NCBI GenBank assembly: GCA_017945845.1
Contig: CP072828.1
Coordinates: forward strand, 1,302,001-1,366,000
DNA from: Carnobacteriaceae bacterium zg-C25
GTDB taxonomy: Bacteria > Bacillota > Bacilli > Lactobacillales > Aerococcaceae
Reading direction: 5' to 3'
Length of the DNA stretch: 64,000 nt
In this document: piece after piece, positions 46,826 to 55,657 of the stretch
Position numbering within the stretch: the stretch's first letter is position 1
Layout: each line of letters starts with the position of its first letter
Translations under genes and position numbers: made by a program
Notes under the pieces: model-generated
The model's database searches: none
What the model saw: only the letters and a program-made list of their open reading frames with translations
What the model was told of the DNA's origin: nothing

Positions 46826-47731
46826 TTAGGCTAAAACTGCCTCTAAAATAGCCATATTCATATATACCGAATTTTGACCTTGTATAAAAATTTTAGACTG
46901 TGCACATTCTACACCTTCGTTTGCTATTTCAACATCTCTTTTTACTGGACCCGGATGTAATAAAATCGCATTTTCTTTAAGTTTCGCCAATCGCTCTACG
47001 GTCATACCATACTGTTCATAGTAGCCATCAACAAGATGTGCCACATCTTCTCTTTCTGATTGGACACGTAAAATAACGATAACATCCATATTCGGTATCA
47101 TTTCATCAATCTGTAAATAACGCCCTAATCGGTGACATTCTCTACTTTGATATTGTTCTGGCCCTGAAAAAAATACTTGTGCACCTAATTGATTTAATAC
47201 TTTAATCGTTGATTTAGTAACACGAGAAAAGTGCGTTGCACCAATAAACCCAACTTTTAACCCCTCAATTGTGCCAAAATGTTCGTAAATGGTCATCGCA
47301 TCTGTCAATGCGTGACAGGGATCTTCATGATCGCCATCTCCCGCATTAATCACAATGCTTGAAAACGTTTCGTTTTCTAACCATTTTTCATAATATCTTT
47401 CTGACTCCGATGCAGATACAACAACATCAATACCTAACATACTCATCATCATACCCGCATCATACATACTTTCGCCCTTGTAGGCACTACTTGATTGCGG
47501 GTCAAAACTCAACACTTTTAAACCAAGACGATGTTGCGCCATTTCAAAACTATAATGTGATTTTGTGTTGTGTTCATAAAATAGATTGGCAACAAATTTG
47601 GGTTCTAAAAATCGATAGGTTGCGCCACCTTTATAAGCAAGGGCACGATGAATCAACCCGTGCATCATATCGACACTTAAATCATCTACCGTCACTAGAC
47701 GTGTTAATTTACCAATATTTCTTCTTGTCAT
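46826..47731 (-). CDS. pyrB: Aspartate carbamoyltransferase, catalytic subunit
   Basis: PyrB condenses carbamoyl phosphate and aspartate in pyrimidine synthesis. The 301-residue protein has the carbamoyl-phosphate motif FYEHNTKSHYSFEMAQHRLG, GDGDHEDPCHALTDAMTIYE and HPGPVKRDVEI. It starts 2 bases after the pyrR stop with AAAGGTG in pyrR. No other pyr genes follow; a terminator and glnR come next. The usual STRTR at the phosphate site reads NTKSHYS, a variant seen in the shorter Firmicute enzymes. Confidence 0.93.
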   Translation of the reverse strand: MTRRNIGKLTRLVTVDDLSVDMMHGLIHRALAYKGGATYRFLEPKFVANLFYEHNTKSHYSFEMAQHRLGLKVLSFDPQSSSAYKGESMYDAGMMMSMLGIDVVVSASESERYYEKWLENETFSSIVINAGDGDHEDPCHALTDAMTIYEHFGTIEGLKVGFIGATHFSRVTKSTIKVLNQLGAQVFFSGPEQYQSRECHRLGRYLQIDEMIPNMDVIVILRVQSEREDVAHLVDGYYEQYGMTVERLAKLKENAILLHPGPVKRDVEIANEGVECAQSKIFIQGQNSVYMNMAILEAVLA

Positions 47732-47733
47732 TT

Positions 47734-48273
47734 TTACACCTTTTTCAATAAGACCTTATCTTCACCATCACATTCGACAACACGCACTTCAACTTGTTCA
47801 TGTCGTGATGTTGGAATGTTTTTACCAATATAATCGGCTTTAATCGGTAATTCACGATGACCTCTATCCACCAAAATCGCTACCGTAATTTTCTTTGCTC
47901 GACCATGCGCCATAGTGGCGTCCATTGCTGCACGAATCGTACGCGCGGTATACATCACATCGTCGACCAAAACAACGTTTTTATTTGTTACATCAAACGG
48001 TATATTGGTTTCATTAATCGTTGGATCCAGCATATCATCACTTGTATGGCGATCATCACGATACATTGTAATATCTAATTCACCATAAGGTATGCGAACA
48101 CCTTCAAATTTTTCAATGTTTTCAACAATTCGTTTAGCTAAATGAACGCCACGTGTACGAATACCCAATACGACTAAATCGTTTGTCCCTTTATGCTTTT
48201 CTAGTATTTCATGCGTCATACGCGTTAAAGAACGTTTCATGACGATTTCATCTAAAATTATAATATCGTCCAT
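47734..48273 (-). CDS. pyrR: Bifunctional PyrR: pyr mRNA-binding attenuator / uracil phosphoribosyltransferase
   Basis: The 179-residue protein has the PRPP-binding motif VVLVDDVMYTARTIRAAMD and MKRSLTRMTHEILEKHKG. PyrR binds pyr leader RNA in the presence of UMP. The start at 48273 has AAAGGTGG upstream. A -10 TATAAT (48302-48307) lies only about 30 bases before the start, leaving no room for a PyrR-type attenuator here. Confidence 0.95.
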   Translation of the reverse strand: MDDIIILDEIVMKRSLTRMTHEILEKHKGTNDLVVLGIRTRGVHLAKRIVENIEKFEGVRIPYGELDITMYRDDRHTSDDMLDPTINETNIPFDVTNKNVVLVDDVMYTARTIRAAMDATMAHGRAKKITVAILVDRGHRELPIKADYIGKNIPTSRHEQVEVRVVECDGEDKVLLKKV

Positions 48274-48301
48274 ACATTTACCACCTTTATATGTTACGTC
48301 C

Positions 48302-48307
48302 ATTATA
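48302..48307 (-). promoter_or_regulatory. -10 box of the pyrRB promoter
   Basis: Minus-strand TATAAT about 29 bp upstream of the pyrR ATG; the -35 is poor. Confidence 0.45.
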
Positions 48308-48448
48308 CACGAAAGCGGACACGGTTTATATTAAAATGGAATGAGAAACACGTTTTATTGTTGTTTTTTAAAGCGGTCACATCAGCATGTAAAAGACACA
48401 AGATATAGCCTTATTTCTTTTAAAAAGCTACAATATAGTGTATAGAAA

Positions 48449-48471
48449 CGCGCTAAATGGCGCTTTTTTTC
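48449..48471 (+). terminator. Orphan plus-strand hairpin upstream of spx
   Basis: GCGC-TAAATG-GCGC followed by seven T. No plus-strand gene precedes it; it could end a short transcript or an antisense RNA to the pyrR leader. Confidence 0.45.
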
Positions 48472-48501
48472 AAAAAACATCTGTTTTTTAAATTTTAATT
48501 A

Positions 48502-48510
48502 TGATATAAT
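48502..48510 (+). promoter_or_regulatory. Extended -10 promoter of spx
   Basis: TGATATAAT about 63 bp upstream of the spx start region. Confidence 0.6.
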
Positions 48511-48515
48511 GTTCA

Positions 48516-48534
48516 TTGTGATGATGTATCACAA
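48516..48534. promoter_or_regulatory. Operator-like palindrome in the spx leader
   Basis: TTGTGATGATGTATCACAA has perfect 7-bp arms and lies at about +1 to +20. The half-site TTGTGA recalls Rex or CRP/FNR-type sites but the spacing is one base longer. Confidence 0.6.
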
Positions 48535-48572
48535 CCCGTTTTTTGAAATAGTTTCACTTTGAAAGGAGTGAC

Positions 48573-48974
48573 TTGAAACAAATGATTACCTTATATACAT
48601 CGCCAAGTTGTGCATCTTGCCGTAAAGCGCGTGCCTGGTTACAAGAACATGATATTGCTTATGTTGAACGCAACATTATTTCGGAACCTCTATCTATCGA
48701 AGAAATTAAAAATATTCTTCGTGTAACTGAAGATGGCACAGAAGAGATTATTTCACAACGTTCAAAAACATTTAAAAAATTAAACGTTCCATTAGACGAA
48801 CTACCACTTAGTCGTTTGTTGGAATTGATTCATGACAATCCAACGTTAATGCGTCGTCCCATTTTAATCGACGACAAAAAATTACAAGTTGGTTTTAACG
48901 AAGATGAAATCCGTCGTTTCTTACCACGTTCAATTCGTGTGATGGATTTAATCGCCGCTCAACAAGCTATATAG
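48573..48974 (+). CDS. spx: Spx-family redox transcription regulator
   Basis: Spx binds the RNA polymerase alpha C-terminal domain and redirects transcription under disulfide stress. The protein has the CxxC switch in [14 protein letters not shown], an ArsC-like fold and [20 protein letters not shown]. Start choice is open: a TTG at 48573 sits 4 bases after GAAAGGAG and gives 133 residues; the ATG at 48582 gives the canonical [10 protein letters not shown] start but is 13 bases from the RBS. Confidence 0.95.
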   Translation: MKQMITLYTSPSCASCRKARAWLQEHDIAYVERNIISEPLSIEEIKNILRVTEDGTEEIISQRSKTFKKLNVPLDELPLSRLLELIHDNPTLMRRPILIDDKKLQVGFNEDEIRRFLPRSIRVMDLIAAQQAI

Positions 48975-48976
48975 AA

Positions 48977-49010
48977 AACGTGTGTTGCATTTAGCGACAC
49001 ACGTTTTTTG
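48977..49010 (+). terminator. Terminator of spx
   Basis: Stem ACGTGTGT / ACACACGT with T-run. Confidence 0.85.
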
Positions 49011-49096
49011 GTTCTATACTATTTGGTGTTGATGGCTTGAAAACGATGCACCAGCACCTTTTTATTTTAAAAAAACACTTCTACTGCTACATAAAA

Positions 49097-49128
49097 TTAA
49101 GGTTGACGGCATCAGTCGTCAACCTTAA
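49097..49128 (-). terminator. Terminator of thiM
   Basis: Perfect 12-bp stem TTAAGGTTGACG / CGTCAACCTTAA, loop GCATCAGT; similar in sequence to the hairpin at 60397-60424. Confidence 0.8.
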
Positions 49129-49185
49129 AAAATGATGCAATTACTTTTTACTGACAACCCATTTAGTAAGCCATTTTTTCACCCG

Positions 49186-49986
49186 TTATCTTTTTTCCAT
49201 TTCAATGGCTTCTACCCACTCTGTTTCTTGTACTTTTTCAAGTTTATTGAGTAAATCAATGCGAAATGTACCGATACCTTCACGTGCATTCGCTCTTTCT
49301 CCAGCAATATTAAAATAACTTACCGCATCACAAACCGCATCAAACGCACTTTGATGAAACGGCAATACCGCACTAATTAACGCGCCAACAACATCGCCAC
49401 TACCCGAAAAGCGATCTAAATACGGCACGCCATTTTTCAACAACATACACTCGGTCGCATTCGCTACGATGTCTATGTGACCCGTTGCTAAAAACGTCGT
49501 TTGTGGATAGCGTTTAGCTAATTGGCGCATGGCTTGTAACAATTCATTAACCGCTTCAATTTCATGATCATCTTTTGCACTGTCAATGCCACGTGCTTGC
49601 GTTGCCAAACCACATAAATGACGCATTTCCGAAACATTTCCTTTAACAACACTCGGTCCTAATTCAAGTAAATCCATGGCGAGTTGATAACGATCGGCAT
49701 TTAAAGCGATTCCTACAATATCAATGACAACAGGTTTTTTATAAGTGCAAGCTACTGCCATCGCGTCACGAATGACGGCTTCTTTTTCATTCGTTAAATG
49801 TCCAAAATTTAAAAAGAGCGCATCGCTCATGCGAACCGTTTGTTCGATGCTTCGTCTATCTTCTACAATAATTGGTTTCGCACCAAATGCATGAAGTGCA
49901 TTTGCCACATATTCATTTGTAATGCCATTTGTAATGCAATGCACTAATGGAAAAGTCGGTAATGGTAATTTTGTTTGTATCATCAT
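49186..49986 (-). CDS. thiM: Hydroxyethylthiazole kinase
   Basis: ThiM phosphorylates the thiazole moiety for thiamine salvage. The 266-residue ribokinase-like protein has VHCITNGITNEYVANALHAFG, VVIDIVGIAL and KGNVSEMRHL. The position that is a cysteine in Bacillus ThiM is Asp198 here (FSGSGDVVGALI), as in the classical GxGD motif of ribokinases. Two ATGs (49986 and 49983) follow AAGGAG; the second has better spacing. No thiD or thiE is adjacent and no TPP riboswitch is visible. Confidence 0.92.
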   Translation of the reverse strand: MMIQTKLPLPTFPLVHCITNGITNEYVANALHAFGAKPIIVEDRRSIEQTVRMSDALFLNFGHLTNEKEAVIRDAMAVACTYKKPVVIDIVGIALNADRYQLAMDLLELGPSVVKGNVSEMRHLCGLATQARGIDSAKDDHEIEAVNELLQAMRQLAKRYPQTTFLATGHIDIVANATECMLLKNGVPYLDRFSGSGDVVGALISAVLPFHQSAFDAVCDAVSYFNIAGERANAREGIGTFRIDLLNKLEKVQETEWVEAIEMEKR

Positions 49987-50287
49987 AACTCCTTAAATTG
50001 TAGTCTTTTTTAAAATTTGACGTTGGTGTCATCATCACTTCACGAACACGTACGCTTTAATATCTTTTTCTAAAGACTTGCTGGCAAGTTTCTATAAATC
50101 ACACTCATCATAACACTAGTACACCACCTGAACAAGTAACGTTATTGTTCACTATTTTTCCACGTCAAATGGCATCACACGATTAGCGCACATTACAAAT
50201 GCAATCAGCACTCTGTATAGTCCTTTTTATATTTCGATTCTATTTTACTAGATGCTTTTTGGCATCCATTTTTTCCACATTAAACAC
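49987..50287. other. Leader region of thiM
   Basis: It holds a minus-strand promoter TTGTTC (50130-50135) / 17 bp / TATGAT (50107-50112), giving a leader of about 110 nt with small hairpins (ACTTGC / GCAAGT). The conserved TPP riboswitch cores (CTGAGA, ACCTGATCTGGATAATGCCA-like) are not present. Confidence 0.5.
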
Positions 50288-50320
50288 AAAAAAGCAAAAA
50301 GCCGAAACTTTTTGCTTTCT
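50288..50320 (-). terminator. Terminator of groESL
   Basis: Stem AAAGCAAAAAG / CTTTTTGCTTT with CCGAAA loop and T-run on the minus strand. A second hairpin (GGTGTGTTT / AAAACACC) lies nearer the groEL stop. Confidence 0.85.
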
Positions 50321-50374
50321 TACTGTAAACATTGGTGTGTTTCAAAAAACTTTTTAAAACACCTACCGAATAGA

Positions 50375-51994
<1,620 letters not shown>

Positions 51995-52028
51995 TTATCC
52001 TCTTTTCTGTTGTGGTATCATGTCTTTC

Positions 52029-52286
52029 TTATTGTACAATCGCTACAATATTATCTTCTTTAATAATGATAAACGCTTCACCGTCTTGCTCAATAGATAG
52101 ACCTTCAAATTGTTCAAAAATTACAGTGTCGTTCACTTGAATGGCACTCACATCATCTGCTACCGCAATCACTTTTGCCATATTGTCATTCACTTTAGCG
52201 CTACCCGGCAACAATAAGCCACCCACTTTTTTCTCTTCCTCTTTAACGGGTTGTAAAACAACACGTTTTGATAATGGTTTAATCAT
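52029..52286 (-). CDS. groS: Co-chaperonin GroES
   Basis: This 85-residue Hsp10 is the GroEL lid. The start MIKPLSKRVVL follows AGGAGG at 6 bases; the longer frame to 52310 runs into CIRCE and is rejected. The mobile loop (EEEKKVGGLLLPGSAKVND) is present. At 85 residues it is about 9 shorter than usual; the missing part falls between the mobile loop and the C-terminal strand (around ADDVSAIQVNDTV). Confidence 0.96.
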   Translation of the reverse strand: MIKPLSKRVVLQPVKEEEKKVGGLLLPGSAKVNDNMAKVIAVADDVSAIQVNDTVIFEQFEGLSIEQDGEAFIIIKEDNIVAIVQ

Positions 52287-52303
52287 AAATAACCTCCTAT
52301 AAT

Positions 52304-52330
52304 TTGGCACTCTTATACAAAGAGTGCTAA
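52304..52330. promoter_or_regulatory. CIRCE element (HrcA operator) of groESL
   Basis: Arms TTGGCACTC and GAGTGCTAA with a 9-base spacer, one mismatch from the perfect CIRCE. It lies between the promoter and the groES RBS. Confidence 0.97.
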
Positions 52331-52337
52331 CGTTAGT

Positions 52338-52366
52338 ATTGTATCGTTTTTTAACACATTTATCAA
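52338..52366 (-). promoter_or_regulatory. Promoter of groESL
   Basis: Minus-strand -35 TTGATA (52361-52366), 17-bp spacer, -10 TACAAT (52338-52343), immediately upstream of CIRCE. Confidence 0.8.
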
Positions 52367-52399
52367 GTCACATAGCCTGTTTTTCATGACGACTCCCTT

Positions 52400-53047
52400 T
52401 TATTTGCGATTGCCATGAACCAAATTAAAAATCAAATCAATAATATCTGGAGTCGATTCATAGTCATAGTGATTACATGCGACATTATAATCAATCGGGT
52501 GTCTATCCAACACTTTACTATAGTGATCTTTATCGCCTTTTAACACCATTAACCGATGCGATGCACACAACGGTTTAAATCGCCCTTTTGAAACTGGACC
52601 TAATGCGATAATCGTTATTTTTGTATCACACAACGACAATTGCGATAATAATTTCGTCAACACATTTAACCCCGAGCTTTTCGCAACAAAGACGACTTCC
52701 TTGGCTTGACGTAACGGTTCCATATGCCGTTTGAGTTGCTCATGGAATCGTTTTGTAAATAACGTATGGTAAAAATAGACAATGTTGCTTCGTGCCGCTT
52801 GTGCTACGGTGACATAAGGAGCAATGCCGTCATGATGAAATTGTTGATTATACGGAAAATTACTTTTGATACCCACAAAACCATTCACACTCAACGTGTC
52901 TAACAGTGCTAATTGCTCAGCTGATAAACTAGCCGTATAGTAATGATTGCTACCACTAATAAACAACACTAACCGTTCATGGTTTAACAATGTGTCGTCT
53001 AGTGCTAAATTTTCTAACGCTTCAATATATTTTAAAAATTTTGTCAT
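52400..53047 (-). CDS. Alpha/beta-hydrolase-like protein of unknown function (215 aa)
   Basis: The central part has a strand-turn-helix like a nucleophile elbow (EVVFVAKSSGLNVLTKLLSQ, candidate Ser in KSSGLN), then IIALGPVSKGRFKP and a late Asp/His pair (LKGDKDHYSKVLDRH). These suggest a degenerate alpha/beta hydrolase. There are no signal or membrane segments. RBS AGGATG. It lies just upstream of the groESL promoter and is probably independent. No family name can be given with confidence. Confidence 0.7.
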   Translation of the reverse strand: MTKFLKYIEALENLALDDTLLNHERLVLFISGSNHYYTASLSAEQLALLDTLSVNGFVGIKSNFPYNQQFHHDGIAPYVTVAQAARSNIVYFYHTLFTKRFHEQLKRHMEPLRQAKEVVFVAKSSGLNVLTKLLSQLSLCDTKITIIALGPVSKGRFKPLCASHRLMVLKGDKDHYSKVLDRHPIDYNVACNHYDYESTPDIIDLIFNLVHGNRK

Positions 53048-53123
53048 ACTATCATCCTGTTTTTAATATACACATCATATCGCATATCATACATGCATTT
53101 TTCAAGTAACTCCATTATACAAT

Positions 53124-53158
53124 ACTAGCCAGACAAAATCATTTTTGTCTGGCTAGTT
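53124..53158 (-). terminator. Terminator between the MFS and hydrolase-like genes
   Basis: Perfect stem ACTAGCCAGACAAAA / TTTTGTCTGGCTAGT with TCAT loop; symmetrical and probably bidirectional. Confidence 0.9.
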
Positions 53159-53200
53159 TCTACATTATCATCATTTATTTAGTTAATTCTTTTGATCACT

Positions 53201-54439
53201 TTATGCGGTGTGTTTTGCAAACTTTTCACAATAACCAAACACCACATACCCAATGAAAAACATGATACTTAACGCACCAACGGCTAATTGTTGTGAGCCT
53301 GTAATTTGAGAAATAAGGCTGACCGTTAACGTACCAATAATAGACGCGCCTTTTCCACAAATATCGAAAATACCAAAGTATTCACCTGTTTTTTGTGGCG
53401 GAATGATTTTGGCAAAGTACGAACGGGATAACGCTTGAATCGCACCTTGGAACATACCGACAAAAATTGCCAACATCCAAAATTCCCACTCTTGATCCAA
53501 CTGAATCGCAAATAAAGAAACGCATCCGTAAGCAGCAATACACTCTTTAATCAATAACCCCGTTGGATATTTTTTTGAAATTTTTGAAAAAATCAATGCA
53601 CATGGGAACGCTACAAGTTGTGTAGCCAATAACGCTAAAATCAAACTGTTTTGTGACAAGCCTAACGCCGTCCCGTACGCTGTTGCCATATTGATAATGG
53701 TATATACCCCATCAATAAAGAATACAAACGAAATTAAATAATAAAAGATATGTTTATTGCGTCGAATTTCACGCAACGTTTCAAACAATTGTGAAAAAAT
53801 CGCTTTTGTCGATTGTACGTTCGGTGTCGAATGAACTTGCTTATAGTTTTTCATTAATGGAACAGCAGACAATCCCCACCATAACGCATTCACGACAAAC
53901 GCAATAATTAATGCCACAGGCAACGTCAATCCTATCGATTCATAAAACAACATCAATCCTAAACTGATGACAAAAGGAATTGTACTCCCAACGTATCCCC
54001 ACGCATACCCGTGAGAAGAAACCATGTCCATTTTTTCAGGTGTTGTCACATCAGTTAACATACTGTCATACAACACTAACGATACGTTATAAATACTTTT
54101 CGTTAATACAAACACGATTAAAAACGGTAGCCAATTATTGAAAAACGGCAACAATGCACACCCGAGCGCTCCAATGGCAACACTCCAGCCAAAAAATTTA
54201 GCACGTGTATTTGGTCTATCCGAGATTGCCCCAATAATTGGCCCTAAAATTGCAACACCGACTGTTGCGGCCGTTACGGCATAACCCCAATACGCAAAAT
54301 ACACATCTTCGCTTAATTCTCCTTTGGCTAAATTGTTAAACACAATCGGAATAATGGTTGCGATTAAAAGCGAAAACGCACTATTTCCCACATCATACAA
54401 AATCCACTGTTTTTCCAGTTTTGTCATTTTATTGTTCAT
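53201..54439 (-). CDS. MFS transporter, UMF1 (Atg22-like) family
   Basis: This 412-residue membrane protein has about twelve hydrophobic segments and the UMF1 signature N-terminus KQWILYDVGNSAFSLLIATI, followed by LGPIIGAISDRPNTRAKFF. Close to the C-terminus, SRSYFAKIIPPQKTGEYFGI is typical. The fungal relatives export amino acids from vacuoles; bacterial substrates are not known. The start overlaps the end of the PLC-like gene by 11 bases with GGAG upstream. Confidence 0.88.
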   Translation of the reverse strand: MNNKMTKLEKQWILYDVGNSAFSLLIATIIPIVFNNLAKGELSEDVYFAYWGYAVTAATVGVAILGPIIGAISDRPNTRAKFFGWSVAIGALGCALLPFFNNWLPFLIVFVLTKSIYNVSLVLYDSMLTDVTTPEKMDMVSSHGYAWGYVGSTIPFVISLGLMLFYESIGLTLPVALIIAFVVNALWWGLSAVPLMKNYKQVHSTPNVQSTKAIFSQLFETLREIRRNKHIFYYLISFVFFIDGVYTIINMATAYGTALGLSQNSLILALLATQLVAFPCALIFSKISKKYPTGLLIKECIAAYGCVSLFAIQLDQEWEFWMLAIFVGMFQGAIQALSRSYFAKIIPPQKTGEYFGIFDICGKGASIIGTLTVSLISQITGSQQLAVGALSIMFFIGYVVFGYCEKFAKHTA

Positions 54440-55256
54440 TCACATAATCTCCATCATAAGTATAATTAAAGAAGTCGACCAACGGCACATCCTCACGGAT
54501 AAAATCAATCGCGTTTTGAATTAACGTTGGCGCCGCTTCTAACGCTTTATCCACACAGGATACGAGACGTCCTTGATTTTGTTGTGCTTCGGGGAGTGGT
54601 GTTAAGTGCATGACCAAACCGTTGAAGTTTGGCGTATCATTACCAATCACTTTAATGAGTTTTGCAACGATTTTTTCACGCAACGGCGTTTTGGCAAAGC
54701 ACCATTTTTTCACTAATCTAAAATAGCGAATGCCTCCCATTACTGTTTTTTGATCTGCCTTATCATACACGTTATAAAACGGTGGAATGTGTTGTTCATA
54801 GGTTACGTCATCTTTCGTAATGAGTTTATCTAAACGATATTCCACACCGACCATACCGTCTTGTTCAATGTAATACCGATCTAACTCTGTTTCTACCGCA
54901 ATGTGACTATACCCTGTCGCATCATTTTTAACCGCTTCAACCGTTGGGTGAATATGCACGTCTAAAATATAGTGGCATAAAGAACCGATAAAATAGCTCC
55001 ATTGTGGATGATTTAAAGGCAATGCGCGTAAACGGTCTTTTTGATTGTTTATAAATTGCTTGCCCGCTTGTTTATGTATGACAGTTCCGGGACTATCTGA
55101 TTTCATTAATGTTTTTGGATAGAAGAAAAATAAATCCGGTCCTTGTTGTCCTAACAGATATAACGATTCATTTTGCACGATAGCTTTTTGCCATTCTTTT
55201 GGAAAATGATGTTTGACATGTTTACCAAATCGATTATGTGTATAAATACTTGCCAC
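54429..55256 (-). CDS. Zinc-dependent phospholipase C-like protein (PF00882 type)
   Basis: This 275-residue protein has the His/Asp pattern of the zinc-dependent PLC fold: IYTHNRFG, GQQGPDLFFFYP, HKQAGKQF, GSLCHYILDVHIHP and HIAVETELDRYY. There is no signal peptide, unlike secreted PLC toxins, so it belongs to the cytoplasmic homologues of unknown substrate. The start is GTG at 55256 with GAGGTGA upstream. It is coupled to the MFS gene. Confidence 0.87.
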   Translation of the reverse strand: MASIYTHNRFGKHVKHHFPKEWQKAIVQNESLYLLGQQGPDLFFFYPKTLMKSDSPGTVIHKQAGKQFINNQKDRLRALPLNHPQWSYFIGSLCHYILDVHIHPTVEAVKNDATGYSHIAVETELDRYYIEQDGMVGVEYRLDKLITKDDVTYEQHIPPFYNVYDKADQKTVMGGIRYFRLVKKWCFAKTPLREKIVAKLIKVIGNDTPNFNGLVMHLTPLPEAQQNQGRLVSCVDKALEAAPTLIQNAIDFIREDVPLVDFFNYTYDGDYVNEQ

Positions 55257-55448
55257 AGTATCACCTCATTTTTAGTATATGACCTATCATACCATTTTTG
55301 CGCACACTTGTATGTAATCTTTTTAAAAACTTTGAATATAAAAGTATTTTCGTTGTAAAAATGATTGATTTAAATACGAATTGTTATTTTTTAAGGTTTA
55401 TACAGACCTTTAGAACACCCCTACGCATTCTTTTACGCAAATAGGTTG
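55257..55448. other. Intergenic region between the PLC-like gene and the riboswitch promoter
   Basis: AT-rich, divergent promoters expected; apart from a weak hairpin AAGGT / ACCTT near 55400-55420 nothing is visible. Confidence 0.4.
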
Positions 55449-55476
55449 TTGCAAATCTTATTTTTTATTGTATAAT
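55449..55476 (+). promoter_or_regulatory. Promoter of the riboswitch-ATPase unit
   Basis: -35 TTGCAA (55449-55454), 16-bp spacer, -10 TATAAT (55471-55476). Confidence 0.75.
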
Positions 55477-55500
55477 AATTGGTAATTGAAACGTTCTTTT

Positions 55501-55585
55501 TATAAGGGAGTAACTGGCACATTTGTGTGGTAGCATCAACAACAAGCCCAAAAGGCTGGTGTTATCTTAAACCGTGAGACTTATA
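55501..55585 (+). promoter_or_regulatory. yybP-ykoY-type Mn2+ riboswitch aptamer
   Basis: P1 pairs TATAAG (55501-55506) with CTTATA (55580-55585). The 5' strand is followed by the GGGAGTAAC loop, then a middle arm with ATCAACA...GCCCAAAAGGC...TGGTGTTAT, then CCGTGAGAC before the 3' P1 strand. This matches the Mn2+-sensing yybP-ykoY class, which in lactococci and streptococci precedes P-type Mn2+/Ca2+ ATPases. The 3' P1 strand is also the terminator's 5' arm, so ligand binding should allow read-through. Confidence 0.85.
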
Positions 55586-55617
55586 GGCATAGAAATGTCT
55601 ATAAGTCTCATTTTTTA
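55576..55617 (+). terminator. Riboswitch-controlled terminator
   Basis: Stem GAGACTTATAG / CTATAAGTCTC with T-run (55610-55616). Its 5' arm overlaps the P1 3' strand of the aptamer. Confidence 0.88.
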
Positions 55618-55657
55618 TGTCCGAAGGACGTTTACATTACAAAATGGAGGAAAAACA

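Noticed and set aside
49987-50287. TPP riboswitch for thiM
   Set aside because: The conserved cores are missing on the minus strand.
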